This document shows, in pieces, positions 1-10,949 of a stretch of 64,000 nt of DNA. Where the stretch lies: positions 62,001-126,000 of the forward strand of contig NW_019028980.1 of the NCBI RefSeq assembly GCF_002105155.1. Reading direction: 5' to 3'. The position numbers and the translations under genes were made by a program. The DNA comes from Lobosporangium transversale (Eukaryota > Mortierellomycota > Mortierellomycetes > Mortierellales > Mortierellaceae). Under the pieces are notes generated by a model. That model did not search any database, was not told the DNA's origin, and saw nothing but the letters and a program-made list of their open reading frames with translations. Position 1 is the first letter of the stretch, and each line of letters begins with the position of its first letter.

Positions 1-1178
1 GAAAATACACCTCTGTCCTCGCAAAAATAATTTTCATCATCGAAAAATTGTCCCGAAAACTTCTTGAGAGACCCAGATGAACATGCTTTGATCATAGCAA
101 GTGCTGCCCTATCATCATAAGCGTCTCGTGTGAATAAGGAACATTCTAGATGCTGTAATTTTGGGAAAATATCATCTGGAAAGGTGTCCTGATTGTAATG
201 TTCCTCGAATATTCTCGGAACGCGAAATCGTTCCAAATTAGGCAAAAATGTTTTAAAGAGGCGAGCGAGGAATAAATCTGGATAACCATCAGCATGAAAT
301 GGCAATGCCAACGCCTTAATATTAGAGACAAAGTTAGGGTTTCTGTAGCTGCTGTTGGTATTGTTATTGTTGCTACTACTATTTCCACTAATTTTGCTGG
401 CAATGCTCCTGTTGGGGCGATCCTCTATATCCTGGTCGGCGGTTCTGATCAAAGAGTCCAAAAGCGATGTAAAGTCATCTGAATAGCGAGCCGACCTTGG
501 ATAAGTAGCGCCTCTAACATAAATATGGCTACACTCCACCTCTGTTAGTTGAGGATGAGTCAGGATAGCCTTCAAGAACCGAAGTAATATTTTTTGAGTG
601 ATATGGAACTTCCGCAGGTCGAGTCTTTGAAGGCATGGCAAGGGCGAAAAGATGAGATCCAAAAGTTTTTGACGACCCCATAAATCGATGTTCGGTATGC
701 ATCCGACATCGAGCTGGAGAGCTGCAAGCTGTGAACAATGATGAAGGATCGTGAGGAGTTGCTTGGCTGCCGGGACAGTTAGGTTCTTAGAAGAGACTAG
801 AAGGCTATAAAGATTGAGGGGGGATGTAGAGCGTTTTAGAGATACCATTGCCCCTAACTCAGCTTGAAGTTTAGACGACGACGATGACGACAGTGAAGCC
901 TCGGCAGCTCCTGGATATTCAGACGCATCGAACGGGGCCAAGCCGAGATTAAGAGTTTCTAAATCACGAATCTTCATGGATCGAAAGCGATGAAGGTTCC
1001 GAAAAAGAAAATCATGTTCTAAACGTTCGGGTCTGATGGTTGCTTTGGAAAATAGGTGCGGTTCCAGCACAGAAGCAAACGCTTTACAAGTGAGCATCAA
1101 TTGAACCAAGTCGCACAGTGACAGATGCAGCGCTACTAAGCTAGCAAGTTCAGGAATGTTAAAAATGTTGGAAACCAT
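1..1178 (-). CDS. F-box/LRR-like protein, C-terminus cut off by window edge
   Basis: The frame is open from the ATG at 1176-1178 down to base 1, giving about 392 residues with no stop, so the C-terminus lies outside the window. The N-terminus (starting MVSNIFNIPELASLVALHL) has the F-box pattern of 'IPEL...L...DLVQLMLTCKAF', which in this family binds Skp1 of an SCF ubiquitin ligase. The rest has leucine-rich stretches such as LLSFILHHCSQLAALQLDVG-like spacing and 'LQRLDLRKFHI', typical of irregular fungal LRRs that select substrates. An Asn/Ser run lies near residues 255-265. No intron was needed. Function as a ubiquitin-ligase adaptor is inferred from the family; the substrate is unknown. 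It is one of four F-box genes in this window. Confidence 0.7.
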   Translation of the reverse strand, partial: MVSNIFNIPELASLVALHLSLCDLVQLMLTCKAFASVLEPHLFSKATIRPERLEHDFLFRNLHRFRSMKIRDLETLNLGLAPFDASEYPGAAEASLSSSSSSKLQAELGAMVSLKRSTSPLNLYSLLVSSKNLTVPAAKQLLTILHHCSQLAALQLDVGCIPNIDLWGRQKLLDLIFSPLPCLQRLDLRKFHITQKILLRFLKAILTHPQLTEVECSHIYVRGATYPRSARYSDDFTSLLDSLIRTADQDIEDRPNRSIASKISGNSSSNNNNTNSSYRNPNFVSNIKALALPFHADGYPDLFLARLFKTFLPNLERFRVPRIFEEHYNQDTFPDDIFPKLQHLECSLFTRDAYDDRAALAMIKACSSGSLKKFSGQFFDDENYFCEDRGVF

Positions 1179-2594
1179 TTGGCGATAAGGACCAATGTTG
1201 GGATGAGGATTGTCGTGAAAACATGCAAACTCTTTCTGATCTCCACGTGATCATCTGATTTTAGAGTTTGTTTCTTGGACAAAAATTAGTGCTCCACTCC
1301 TCTTCACTTACTTGGCCACGAAGATGCTTACTGGAGTATCGTAAAAAAAAAATCTTAATTTACTTTTGATTATATGACTGGAGACAGGTCTGTTGTGATA
1401 ATTGTTAGCCTCTCTCTTCACTTCTTGACCTCACTTAATCGTGATGGCACCCGGTAAACTTCCCTCGGCGTTTGTAGCACTGCGCTACCTATTTAGTAAA
1501 AAAGAAAGACAAAAGCTCCATCCTATTGCCAATACCAGTGCCAAATAGCAAAGTGCTCTGAAGCTCACACCAACCTTCCAAGTCCCTCTTCATAGCTCTT
1601 ATCTCTAGCACCATAGATTGGCAGAGGACCCCGTTAGGAACGACGGGAATACCTGTCCCAGCGCCCTCAGGACGAACGTAAGTGCCTCGTGTTGGGAAAT
1701 AGAGCAGTTGCCAGCCAACCGGCTCGTCCTATTAACCCCTTGGCGCCGAGCAACAACAAGCAGGTCCTGTTCCAATGGCTCTGAAAAGAAGCATCTCTCT
1801 TCTCCAAGAGCATTGGCAACTTGGCACGAATCAATCCTAAATCCACACAAGACGCGCCAGCAATCTTTGTCGCCATTGACAGCATGCCAGTGAAATCCTG
1901 TTCCCAGAAGACGAACTACTTGCAAATGATATCTGTAAGCTTCGGTATATCCGAAGAGTGGTAAATTTTCTCATTATGTGTGGTCTGTCAGTGTCGCACA
2001 CAATGAGCTATTCAACTCCTAGGATTTTAACAACGAATTTACCCAAGAAGGTCCGCCCAGAAGTTCTTAATGCCCGTTCTCGATTTTAAGATAGCTTTTT
2101 GCCAAGTATCCTGAATAAACACCCTAGTTTTCCTTGTACTCTACTCTTGTGCCCTCTTGCCCTTTCCATTGCATACTCACTCGCCTTACTCAGAAAAGGC
2201 CACCTTACCTTGTACTAAGCATAAGCCCCTGACAGGCTGCTCGACCCAGATTCCTCCAATAGAGCCATCAAGTCAAGAAAACAAAGACATTCCCGTTCCT
2301 TGCATCAGTCAATCGTATTAGGCAGCATTAAGGCTCTTGTGACAGGTACATCAAGGATTTACTTTATGAGCGATCAGCTTTTAAATCAATTTTTTTCCCA
2401 ATCCCTTCACTGTCAATTTAATAAGTGAAGGTGATTGGGAACAAGCCTATCAGATCGTTCAAGTATACTCAGCGAGCCCAGGGAATGAACAAAAGTGTAA
2501 AGTATGTTTATTGGGGTTTTTGGGGTGCAATAACTGAGTGATATCTAATTGTTGCTAATGGTAATGATGGACAAGTCTCGGTTATATCAGATAC
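1179..2594. other. Intergenic region, no convincing gene
   Basis: This 1.4-kb stretch separates the F-box gene from the dioxygenase. Overlapping open frames of 70-106 codons exist on both strands at 1605-1925, but none shows a recognisable domain and they overlap one another in antisense, so I do not call a gene. It contains the hairpin listed separately at 2396-2440. Confidence 0.5.
2396..2440. repeat. Near-perfect inverted repeat (hairpin)
   Basis: The left arm at 2396-2411 (tcccaatcccttcact) pairs with the right arm at 2424-2440 (agtgaaggtgattggga). There is one unpaired base, and a 12-nt A/T-rich loop lies between. It lies about 155 nt beyond the stop codon of the minus-strand dioxygenase, so it could be a 3'-end structure of that transcript or the remains of a small inverted-repeat element. 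Confidence 0.65.
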
Positions 2595-3728
2595 CTAGGA
2601 ACTAAGGCCACTCGTCTCATCTTGCTTGTAAGCAAGAATACATCCATCCCTGTACACAAATCCCAAGCTTGCTTCATTGCCATATGCAATATATGGCGGC
2701 CCTGCATGCCACAGTTTTGGCTTGGATAACCAAACTAGGTTCCCGATACATCTTCCGCTATATTTGTAGAGCTTGTCAATTGCACACTCGTATTCCTCAC
2801 TAAACTTTCGAATCCAACCATCCCAAACATCTGATAATACATGAATTTCCTCTCCATTCTCCTGCTCTTCTTCTGTCAACTCGCTCACTTGATATATGTC
2901 TTCTGGAAACGCATCACTTTCCACACCATCATAGTTTGATATATTGCGTGCATTAACTTTAAACACAGCCTTGATGTCTGTAGTGTACCCAAAGCTATGT
3001 AGGATCGTTACAACTTTAAGATCCCGTCCCTTCAGAATTGGCTTGACCTTATGGCCTGAGTTTTGTTGGCTAGGTGTTGGATATTTGTTGGCTAGACCTA
3101 TTCCAATGACATGTCCTGGATGCCTTGCGTGGAGCTTAAGCATTGCTTTTTCGAGAGTTGTATACAGCTGATCATGGTATGGAGCCGGCTCAGGGAGATC
3201 GAGGTACAACAAGTCATAAGTCAATGTCACTCGGAAGCCTTTGGTGACTTCATCAATCCTGTGCTTACAGTCCGGATAGAATGCACACCACTTGACCGCC
3301 GTCGTAGATGATAGATCATAGGCGCTGTTCTCCACAACAAGCATGCCTCCTTCATAGCCAGTAGGCAAGCATACAACAAGAGATGCAAAGATGTTGGACC
3401 GAGGAGTGTCAACATGCTCCTTGAAGAACCCATGGGTCTCATACACACATATCTTGTTGAGTGACGCATAAATCGGTTTTGACGACTCCAAGATGTTGGC
3501 AACCTCAGCCACGAATCCTGGAATAAGCTCGTGATAGTTGTTGGACAGCATAAAATCCTTTGGCTTCAGCTCTTTGCAGTTACGATACGAATTATCGAAA
3601 ACAGCACGCTCGTTCATTCCGAATCCTGAAGAGATACTAGCGCTTTTTGATCCAAGCTTTTCCAGCATCCATTTGGGCAACACTACCCGGTGCTGTAAAG
3701 AAAGTGGATTCTGTGAGTTAATCAGCAT
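2595..3728 (-). CDS. 2-oxoglutarate/Fe(II)-dependent dioxygenase, copy A
   Basis: This is a 377-residue protein of the prolyl-4-hydroxylase-like 2OG-Fe(II) oxygenase superfamily. The iron-binding triad is visible as H105-x-D107 in 'KEHVDTPRS' and H156 in 'DCKHRIDEV', followed by R166 in 'GFRVTLTYD', the usual 2-oxoglutarate-binding position. Such enzymes hydroxylate protein or small-molecule substrates; the substrate here is unknown. It is clearly paralogous to the plus-strand gene at 29459-30646. The paralogue has about 30 extra N-terminal residues with no counterpart upstream of this ATG, where an A-run sits instead, so copy A looks N-terminally shortened. A possible splice acceptor (tttacag at about codon 12) means the first residues could instead be intron, with an unfound upstream exon. 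Confidence 0.8.
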   Translation of the reverse strand: MLINSQNPLSLQHRVVLPKWMLEKLGSKSASISSGFGMNERAVFDNSYRNCKELKPKDFMLSNNYHELIPGFVAEVANILESSKPIYASLNKICVYETHGFFKEHVDTPRSNIFASLVVCLPTGYEGGMLVVENSAYDLSSTTAVKWCAFYPDCKHRIDEVTKGFRVTLTYDLLYLDLPEPAPYHDQLYTTLEKAMLKLHARHPGHVIGIGLANKYPTPSQQNSGHKVKPILKGRDLKVVTILHSFGYTTDIKAVFKVNARNISNYDGVESDAFPEDIYQVSELTEEEQENGEEIHVLSDVWDGWIRKFSEEYECAIDKLYKYSGRCIGNLVWLSKPKLWHAGPPYIAYGNEASLGFVYRDGCILAYKQDETSGLSS

Positions 3729-3784
3729 CTCCGATTGTTACACTCATCAGGACGATTATTTTATTCAAGTCTTTGTGGTAAAGC

Positions 3785-3806
3785 AAAAAAAAAAAAAAAA
3801 AAAAAA
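3785..3806. repeat. Poly(A) run
   Basis: An uninterrupted adenine run of about 22 nt lies just upstream of the ATG of dioxygenase copy A (poly(T) on the coding strand). Similar runs recur across the intergenic and intronic DNA of the window. Confidence 0.9.
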
Positions 3807-3840
3807 GGTCTAGTTCTTCTTACATGGAATTAAGTACATT

Positions 3841-3951
3841 TCAAGGCTTCTTAGCGATCTTGTGTTTGGGCTGCAGATCTTCCCATACTTTAACATCCAC
3901 TAAGCTCCTGACAGTTTCGTCATATTGAAGCGGGACCGAGGGTCCAAATAC
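3841..3951 (-). pseudogene. Orphan exon-like fragment
   Basis: On the minus strand a 36-codon frame follows a splice-acceptor-like 'gatttag' and runs from 'VFGPSVPLQYDETVRSLVD' to 'KHKIAKKP' and a stop. It reads like a last exon but no upstream exon could be found. I do not recognise the family. It may be a leftover of a rearrangement that also removed the 5' end of dioxygenase copy A. Confidence 0.2.
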
Positions 3952-4205
3952 CTAAATCGCGCCATTCATTCCAATCAACTATTAGAATTTTTTTATTGTT
4001 GAGTCTTTGAAAGAGATTGGGAGAATAGGAAGGTTTATATTAAAAATATCACTATATATACTATACAAAGGTAAAATTCTAAAACGATATTAGTGGTAGA
4101 GGCATATGGTAAGGAAGTGAGAGTAATCGGGGTGTCGAAAATCACTCCAGATGTATTAATAATTGGAATGATTTGCTTGGATGTCATCAATTGAAATGAC
4201 TATCG

Positions 4206-5495
4206 TTAAACTTTGGTATCTATAGCATCGCTGTCGGCTTCCTGCTCGTTTGAACGACACCTCACTCTGTCGGGGTCACTGCCGGTCTGCGGGTGATTTT
4301 CTTCCGAGGATGTGGCTTTGATCTCAATCATTGACGAACTTCCGGATTCGCCAATCGCTTCAACTTCAGATGGCTCACATATTTTTAAATTATTGTCATT
4401 CCTCTTTTTGTCAGGGCTCACAGAACTATCTCCTTCATGGGAGGCCATTGCTGTTGCTGCATTAGTAGCCAACGGAATGATAGTAGGTCGTCTAAAAAAT
4501 GATCCGTTTTTTATCTTTTCCGCAATATCGCCAATCATACTAGCCGCTGACGCTGAACGTGATCTGGTACCGGTGGCGTTGATGTTGTTCTTATTGTTCG
4601 ATGATCCTGTTGTGGCGGAAGATGGGAAAGGGTTGAGTATGCTGGAGGATGAACGCGTTCTGGTATTGCTAGGTCTCGCTTGCAGCCCATGATCCTGTTG
4701 TAATTCTTTTCGGTGCTCTAGCTCCAATTGTTGGCGGCGATCTTCGTCTTCTTTAAGCAGCTGCTGTTGTGCTTGTGATACTGCAAAGGCTCTCTTCACA
4801 CGCTGAGCGAAGGCTTCAAAGTTGCCATGCTGAGCCTGACGATAGACTGCGAATGTTGGGTAAACTTGTGAGTTAGTCGAATCCGCTGTGTTACCCCTTG
4901 GTCGAGTCTGAAAGGTGACGTTGTGTTGTGCTCGAGAAGGCATCAAGGAGTTTGAAGAATCATCTGTAGAGGTGCTTTCAGGGAGTGTAAATCGTGGTCC
5001 TTTGACCACAGCAGAGGGAATAGGTGGTAGTGATGGTGACAGGGATGCATCACTGGAAGGAGGAGGATGAAGCCGAATAGCAGGTGCCGCAGGTTGTGCG
5101 TCTGAGCGATTGGGAGAGTGAAGGACGACGGGTGTACGTATTGGTGAGTGAGTATAAATAGGTAAGCTGGACTCAACCACAGGTGAAGGAATCAAGAATC
5201 GGGCAATGAGCTATTCTCTCCAGACAAGGGTGAGAAAAAGAAGAAAAAAGAAACCGGTTAGTTTAAGTATTGGATAGGAATTCAGATTATAATGATCCTA
5301 ATTATCTGTGCTCTTCCATACAGAAAAAATAAGCCAAAGGCCAAAGAAGACGCCGAGGACAGCGCCGAGAGTCTTTGAGGAGATGCTATGGTGTTTGCCA
5401 TAAGCTACAGGAAGAGTAATGCAGAGGACAGCAGCGATCACAAAAAGACATCGCTGCACAGGCTTGTGCCAAGGAGGGTAGACATGTTTGAACAT
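4206..5495 (-). CDS. Two-helix membrane protein with long Ser-rich tail
   Basis: Two exons, 5322-5495 and 4206-5210, are joined by a 111-nt intron (donor gtatgg, acceptor gaatag, branch-like ctaac). The phase-0 join makes a 392-residue protein. The ATG at 5493-5495 begins MFKHVYPPWHK. Two hydrophobic helices follow, at about residues 14-33 and 43-65. The second helix is assembled across the splice junction (LGLWLIFS|LIARFL type), which supports the model. After the helices come a Pro/Ser-rich region, a short coiled-coil-like Gln/Glu/Arg segment (about 215-245) and an acidic Ser-rich tail. I do not recognise the family; location in an internal or plasma membrane is inferred only from the helices. 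Confidence 0.65.
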
Positions 5496-5570
5496 TGAGT
5501 CAAAGTTAGCTGCAGATCCTCGATCTGGATTGCAGTTAATGTGTTGAATGAATTGTTAATGGAGACAATC

Positions 5571-5586
5571 AAAAAAAAAAAAAAAA

Positions 5587-5627
<41 letters not shown>
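5571..5627. repeat. Compound microsatellite: (A)25 then (GA)16
   Basis: A run of A at 5571-5595 passes directly into a GA dinucleotide array at 5596-5627. It lies upstream of the membrane-protein gene. Confidence 0.95.
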
Positions 5628-5629
<2 letters not shown>

Positions 5630-6159
5630 CAGAGAAACAAGATCAAAATAGAAATGAATGACGAGACCAGATGGACTAAAGAGAACCAAAGAGGAGTTTT
5701 TATTTGACAGAAGTGCAAGGTTGCATCATTTTGAGTTTCTATTTTGCATGCATGTTTATATTGGATAAATATAACATCAATTATCCCATCTGCACTGAAA
5801 TACATGTCAACAAGCATTTAAAGCATGTTGGATTATGTGGTCACCTTTTGGGGTCTGCCTCAGCTTCATATCATAATCGCAAAAAAGGGGAAAGACTTAT
5901 GACGGCGGCACATGAACACTTTACTGCATGTTACACTGGATTCTTCCCTCCAAAATACTGTCGTTAGTCCAACGATGCCAGGAAAACCCTAAATACTTCA
6001 GAATAAGACCGAAAGAAGGAAAACCAACCACTATCATGTTTTCAGTAGACATGAAGATGGACTTCCTGTCATTCTTGATAGTAAGCTTCTCACAACAGAC
6101 AAACCGTCTTTCATTTAAGCCCTACATGTAATGTACTTTGTTATGGGACGCAGCCATAC

Positions 6160-6191
<32 letters not shown>

Positions 6192-7587
6192 CTTTTCAAT
6201 CTTTCACTTTCATCCCCAAGCATTCAAGCCTTCTTCGGCATATCGCTTGTCCAAAACAGCATCTCGCAATATTTGTCCCTTGATAGACTAATAGAGGCTG
6301 TTCGAACTCACAAAGAATGATCTCTCTACCTCAAACCCGTACTCTTATGCCATCCTGGAATAGCATATCAGAGAGTAGACACTAACTCTTACGACATCAT
6401 AGCAATGTAACGATCCTCGGGCGTTCCTATAACGCTATTGGTATGGATCGCTTCTCCGACAAGTGCGTCTATCCCAACTTGCAAGAAATGCCATGAATTG
6501 GACGAATTATGAGTAGTAAACTTTGCTGGAAACTCGATCAAGCTCTAAGAAATTGTCGGTGACTGAAGTGTCTGCACACGATTCTTAGTATAATGAAAAG
6601 ATTACCAATTTTACAAGTCATTTGTGTGACCGATCACATCCTCCAGTGGAGCAGTAAGTTGAGGTTGAGAGAGAGCTACTGGCGATGGCAGTAGCGACCA
6701 GCAACGACAATAGTATTAGAGGCGGCATCGTAAATAACAGTAGCAACAGCATCAACAATCGTCTAAATGATAGGGACAGAGTAGCATGTACATGTACACG
6801 TACTTTGGGTAATATACCCATCCCTCTCTTTTAGGTACCTCCTTGATATATTACCCATATTCGTCAACGCACAGCATTTTCAATGGGCCCTTCTTCACTT
6901 CTGATGGACGGACTCACGGCCCCTGTCACTTCTGAGTCAACAGCAGTTTGCTCTTTGGTGGTGACAACATTAGTGAGGGCCAAAGCTCCGCCAACATCTC
7001 AGATTCAGCTCTTTCTGGGCCCATAGATTCTAGACCGTGAATGTGCCAAAGTCTCAAAGTGCCAAATTTGGACATTCATGCCAGAGATTACAAGAGCATA
7101 AAATAAGCGGAAAGTAATATTGGTATGACAGTACATGTAAAAAGAGGGGCAGGAGGTAGACATAGTATATGTTTTCACACATCGCAAAGCTTGCACAATT
7201 GATAATATTCGAACATTTGTCCACTCGTATGAGGGACATCTTGGTACTGAGGATGGTATCTACCTTGTTCAGTCGCATAGGACAAAATATCAAAAAAAAT
7301 AGCTTCATTATAGTCCTAAGAGTTTAGTGCTTCCATGGGGATAGAGAAGCATCTGTCAAGGTCAATTGAAATCAGATTGAGAAGTAATGGTAAGAATGCC
7401 GTAAAAGAGATGCATATCTGAAATCATGATGGTAGCGATGTCAAGCTTTATCTGCTTTAGACCTTGCTCCTATCGCATATCACATAAAATAAAAAAAAAA
7501 TAAAAAAAGCATGCACGGGCATTATTTTATGTCCTAATGAATGCATTGGCCTCCACGGAGAAATAAACCTTATTTTTGGCCCATCAC
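5628..7587. other. Intergenic region between divergent genes
   Basis: About 2 kb lies between the minus-strand membrane-protein gene and the plus-strand F-box gene. It holds a T-run at about 6164-6190 and a perfect 12-bp palindrome tgtacatgtaca at 6787-6798. Short frames of 60-87 codons on both strands show no domain or coding pattern. I see no RNA gene. Confidence 0.5.
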
Positions 7588-7594
7588 TATAAAA
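7588..7594 (+). promoter_or_regulatory. TATA box of F-box gene
   Basis: TATAAAA lies 127 nt before the ATG at 7721 and is followed by a CT-rich leader (ttctttctctctttctctc), a common arrangement for fungal core promoters. Confidence 0.55.
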
Positions 7595-7720
7595 CCATTG
7601 TGGGGCTCACTGGAATTGAACTTTCACAGGGCTGACGCCCATCTCCTCCATTCTTCCATTCTTTCTCTCTTTCTCTCTTTTTACACTTTTCTTTCTACCC
7701 CCCACTTTCCGATCTCCAAC

Positions 7721-9493
7721 ATGCAAACCTCACCTCTTGATATTCCGCATATTCGGGATTGTATTTCGCAATACCTGCCTCGGCGTGATCTTGCACGATG
7801 TGTACGAGTTTCCAAGGACTGGTCTCTGTACTTTACACCCCCCCTATGGTCTAGTCCCAATATAACTAACTACCGATTCGATGCTAAGACTCTTGAGGCG
7901 CAGGCTAAAAGCCTTTTGCGCTATCGACAGCACGTCAAGTTCCTTAACCTCAACAACTTTGATGCCAGTGGGCTGGTTTCCACCTCTGCTTCTGATCGAC
8001 ATGAATTTCCTAATCTTCGGAGGATGTACTACCGTAATGTTTTCAACGCAGGGCTGGATCCAGCAGAGAGTTTAGCGTTCATAGGGACATTAAGGTCTAT
8101 CGACACATTATGGCTAGAGTATCTGGATGGAGATGATGACAAGGCACAGGATCTTTTGGCAAGCATTCTCAGTAACCCATCTTCATTACCCAACCTTCGA
8201 GACTTTATGTTGCATGGGCGAGCTTACTCTGTGCAGAGAGTCCAGCAGCTTTTCATCATAGTTTGCTCTCGATGCCAGATCGTTGATTTCAGGCTGGTAC
8301 TAAATCGACCACAGGCTAGGAATATCCCAGCCCTCGATGCACTCGAGATCACTATCCAGGAACAGATGCCCATCACCAAGATCCGGTCATTGAAGATTGA
8401 TTTTCTAGAGTATTCAGCTCAAGCATATTTGACCTCACTGTTAGGGAAATGTCCTGATTTAGAGGAGTTGCATTTAGAGAGTTTTACAGCGAGTGATGAA
8501 AAGTGTCAGAGACTTGTTCAGCTTATGAAGTCAAATTATTATCCACGACTATGCCGCCTGTATGTAGAATTCTGTTCCGAGTCAGGGATTACTGAAACCG
8601 AAAGAATGCTGCTTGAGCTGCTCCAGATCGCAGGCGCAGGGAAAATAGAATATCACAGTAAGATTGAGCACTATATTGACAAGCACCCAAACAACGACAC
8701 CAGTAGTGGCAGAGGACATCTTCACAGTAGTGGGAATGGAAATGGAAGTGGAGGCCTTGAAACACTTGTGACTGAAGCGGCCTCACCATTTTCACCTCTG
8801 TTAGCAGCCACGTTGTTGCAGCATCACTCACAAACGCTCACTAGATTCGCACATAAAGGCCTGTTATCGATGAGTGTATTCTCAATGCTCGTGTGTGGAC
8901 TTTTAAAGCTCCACATTCTCGACGTCAAGCTCGACATTAATGTGTATCTTCATAAAAATATGGATGACAACATTGACAATGACAAAGATTGCACCAACAA
9001 GCATGAAGATGGATCCACTTTATCCATTCCAGGTCAAACGTCTTTCCCATCCTTGGATTTCAGGCCGTGGGCATGTTTAGACTTATGTAAGCTGGAGCTG
9101 ACCATTTGTGCTCAAGAGTACGAATGTGAAGACTACGAATCCAGCTCATGGATGACACCACAAGCAGAAAGAAGTCTTGATTATTTATTCTCAGAGATTG
9201 GCAAACTCCAGTTGATGAAAGTGTTGAACATTAGGACTTCTGGTACAAACCTAAGAGATATTTTTTCAGTAGCAGCAAATGGCGGTTATTTGGATCGTTT
9301 GCATAGACTGAAGCAACTCAGAGAAGTTGAATACATTCCTGAGCCTTTTACCTGCAAGTGGGATGCGAAGGAGGCCGCCTGGATAGAGGAAAACTGGCCT
9401 AGACTGGTCGAGATCGAAGTGGCCGGTGATAATATGGATGAATTTGAGCGAGAGATGTCTCATCGGAGACCATGGGTGGTGTTCAGAAAATAA
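7721..9493 (+). CDS. F-box/LRR-like protein
   Basis: A single exon encodes 590 residues. The frame stays open 5' of 7721, but the ATG at 7721 (MQTSPLDIPHIRDC) is chosen because it follows the TATA box and CT-rich leader and starts just before the F-box. The F-box covers about residues 6-45 (IPHIRDCISQYLPRRDLARC, then VSKDWSLYFTPPLW). Leucine-rich strands such as 'CPDLEELHLESFT' and 'LMKVLNIRTSG' follow, broken by a Gly/Ser/Asn insert at about 330-350. The protein ends with 'ENWPRLVEIEVAGD'. This layout matches the F-box adaptors of SCF ubiquitin ligases; the target is unknown. The gene at 61427-63367 has the same plan. Confidence 0.75.
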   Translation: MQTSPLDIPHIRDCISQYLPRRDLARCVRVSKDWSLYFTPPLWSSPNITNYRFDAKTLEAQAKSLLRYRQHVKFLNLNNFDASGLVSTSASDRHEFPNLRRMYYRNVFNAGLDPAESLAFIGTLRSIDTLWLEYLDGDDDKAQDLLASILSNPSSLPNLRDFMLHGRAYSVQRVQQLFIIVCSRCQIVDFRLVLNRPQARNIPALDALEITIQEQMPITKIRSLKIDFLEYSAQAYLTSLLGKCPDLEELHLESFTASDEKCQRLVQLMKSNYYPRLCRLYVEFCSESGITETERMLLELLQIAGAGKIEYHSKIEHYIDKHPNNDTSSGRGHLHSSGNGNGSGGLETLVTEAASPFSPLLAATLLQHHSQTLTRFAHKGLLSMSVFSMLVCGLLKLHILDVKLDINVYLHKNMDDNIDNDKDCTNKHEDGSTLSIPGQTSFPSLDFRPWACLDLCKLELTICAQEYECEDYESSSWMTPQAERSLDYLFSEIGKLQLMKVLNIRTSGTNLRDIFSVAANGGYLDRLHRLKQLREVEYIPEPFTCKWDAKEAAWIEENWPRLVEIEVAGDNMDEFEREMSHRRPWVVFRK

Positions 9494-10213
9494 AATTATT
9501 TGTATATAAATATAAAGAAAAAAGGGTTCATCTGTTTCTTCTCTCTCTCTTGTATTTGTTGTGCTTCGCCAGTTTTCACGTAAATGGTGGCGATAGTCAA
9601 TGGTCTTTATAATAAGCATGAGCGACCAAAGAGAGATTAAAAGGGAGGAAGAAAAGATGAGCAATGGAGAGGAAAGAAGCCTCGCCGTCCTCCATGGTTA
9701 GCCTCTGAAATGACATTTGCAACATTCCAGTGTGCAATAAGAGGTTACGTCCCTGTTCTTTCAGCGCCACCAATATCTTCATGTTGCAGTATTTAAGCTG
9801 TGCTTCATCACAAGGATATCACACCCCTTGCTGACGTCTGATATCGCTTTTGTCTTTTAATAAATTGGTAATTTATCCCATGTGGCACAATTCAAGCAAA
9901 CAAACATTGGATAAGAACATTGGAGCATAGCACGCATCAAATTAAATTAGTTGGGTACATCCCAGCGGGAAGGAAGAAAATATTTTCCTGGGGGATTGAT
10001 CTTTTTGGGTGATTGAAGTCAACTTTTTGTTACACTTGTGATTTGGATAACATGGATGCACACAGCGTATTTTTAGCCCTGGCAACTCGGAGACATTGAG
10101 GAGAAATAATAACGATGAGACAGAGTCTTTAAAGTATGGTCTTGCACAATCCAAGAAACTCTGGTCCGAGACAAGATGAACACCTTTTTTCTTTTTTTTT
10201 TTCTTTTTTTTAC

Positions 10214-10283
10214 ACAACAACAACAACAGCAACAGCAACAGCAACCGCAACCGCAATAACAACCGCAACAGCAACAGCAACAG
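10214..10283. repeat. CAA/CAG trinucleotide array
   Basis: About 23 imperfect units of CAA, CAG and CCG follow a T-rich stretch. Frames through it give artificial poly-Cys, poly-Leu or poly-Gln peptides, so it is treated as a microsatellite. Confidence 0.9.
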
Positions 10284-10702
10284 CCACACAAATCGTTCGT
10301 TCATGCAGACATTGACAATTAATTGCATGGTTGCATGGGATAAAAAGAAAAGTAAAAAACCAATTTCTGGAACAGTCACTGTGCACACAGAAAGTTTCTT
10401 TTCTATTTCTCCATCCCTTTCATCCTTTGTGCATCCTCTCCATCCTGTACATCATTTTCATCATTCTGTTTATTTGTTGGCATACAATTCCATTCCATTC
10501 ATTGTTCTTTTATTTTTTTATTTTTTTTATTTATTTATTTTTTTTTTTTTTAATATTCTTGTAACCATATCAACAATATCAATCATATCTTCTTTTTATA
10601 TATATATCATAAAAACATACATTACGACACGTTACTTTCCATCTACATCCATTCAAAAAAGCATCTCCATTCCATCCAGCTTGCAGTCTACACCATTCTT
10701 CT

Positions 10703-10733
<31 letters not shown>

Positions 10734-10889
10734 CATTTACACTTGTTTCAATTGTTTCCCTTACCTCTCCGCTTCTAATCGACTTTAGTATCATTTGTAT
10801 CTAAACTCTTTCCGAGAAAGCCAACATCGAAGAAAACAAAAGGCTTTTGCAGCTTAAGTTTTTCCTCTTTTTGCTTTCTCTTCTCCTCA

Positions 10890-10949
10890 CTTTCCCTTTC
10901 CCTTTCCCTTTCCCTTTCCCTTTCCCTTTCCTTCTCCCTTTCCCTTTCC
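10890..10949. repeat. (TTTCCC)n hexanucleotide array
   Basis: About ten copies of tttccc with one interruption lie roughly 300 nt before the transporter start codon. A strand bias this strong (all C/T) can form triplex or i-motif structures and may mark the core promoter. Confidence 0.9.

Noticed and set aside
1605-1925. Overlapping 72-106-codon frames on both strands
   Set aside because: No recognisable domain, no splice partners, mutually antisense; left as intergenic.
6280-6320. Possible tRNA B-box (gttcgaactc)
   Set aside because: No A-box or cloverleaf arms fit around it; no tRNA could be folded anywhere in the window by eye.
10073-10291. Poly-Cys frame on the minus strand
   Set aside because: It is the antisense reading of the CAA/CAG microsatellite plus a T-rich tract; no real Cys-rich protein.
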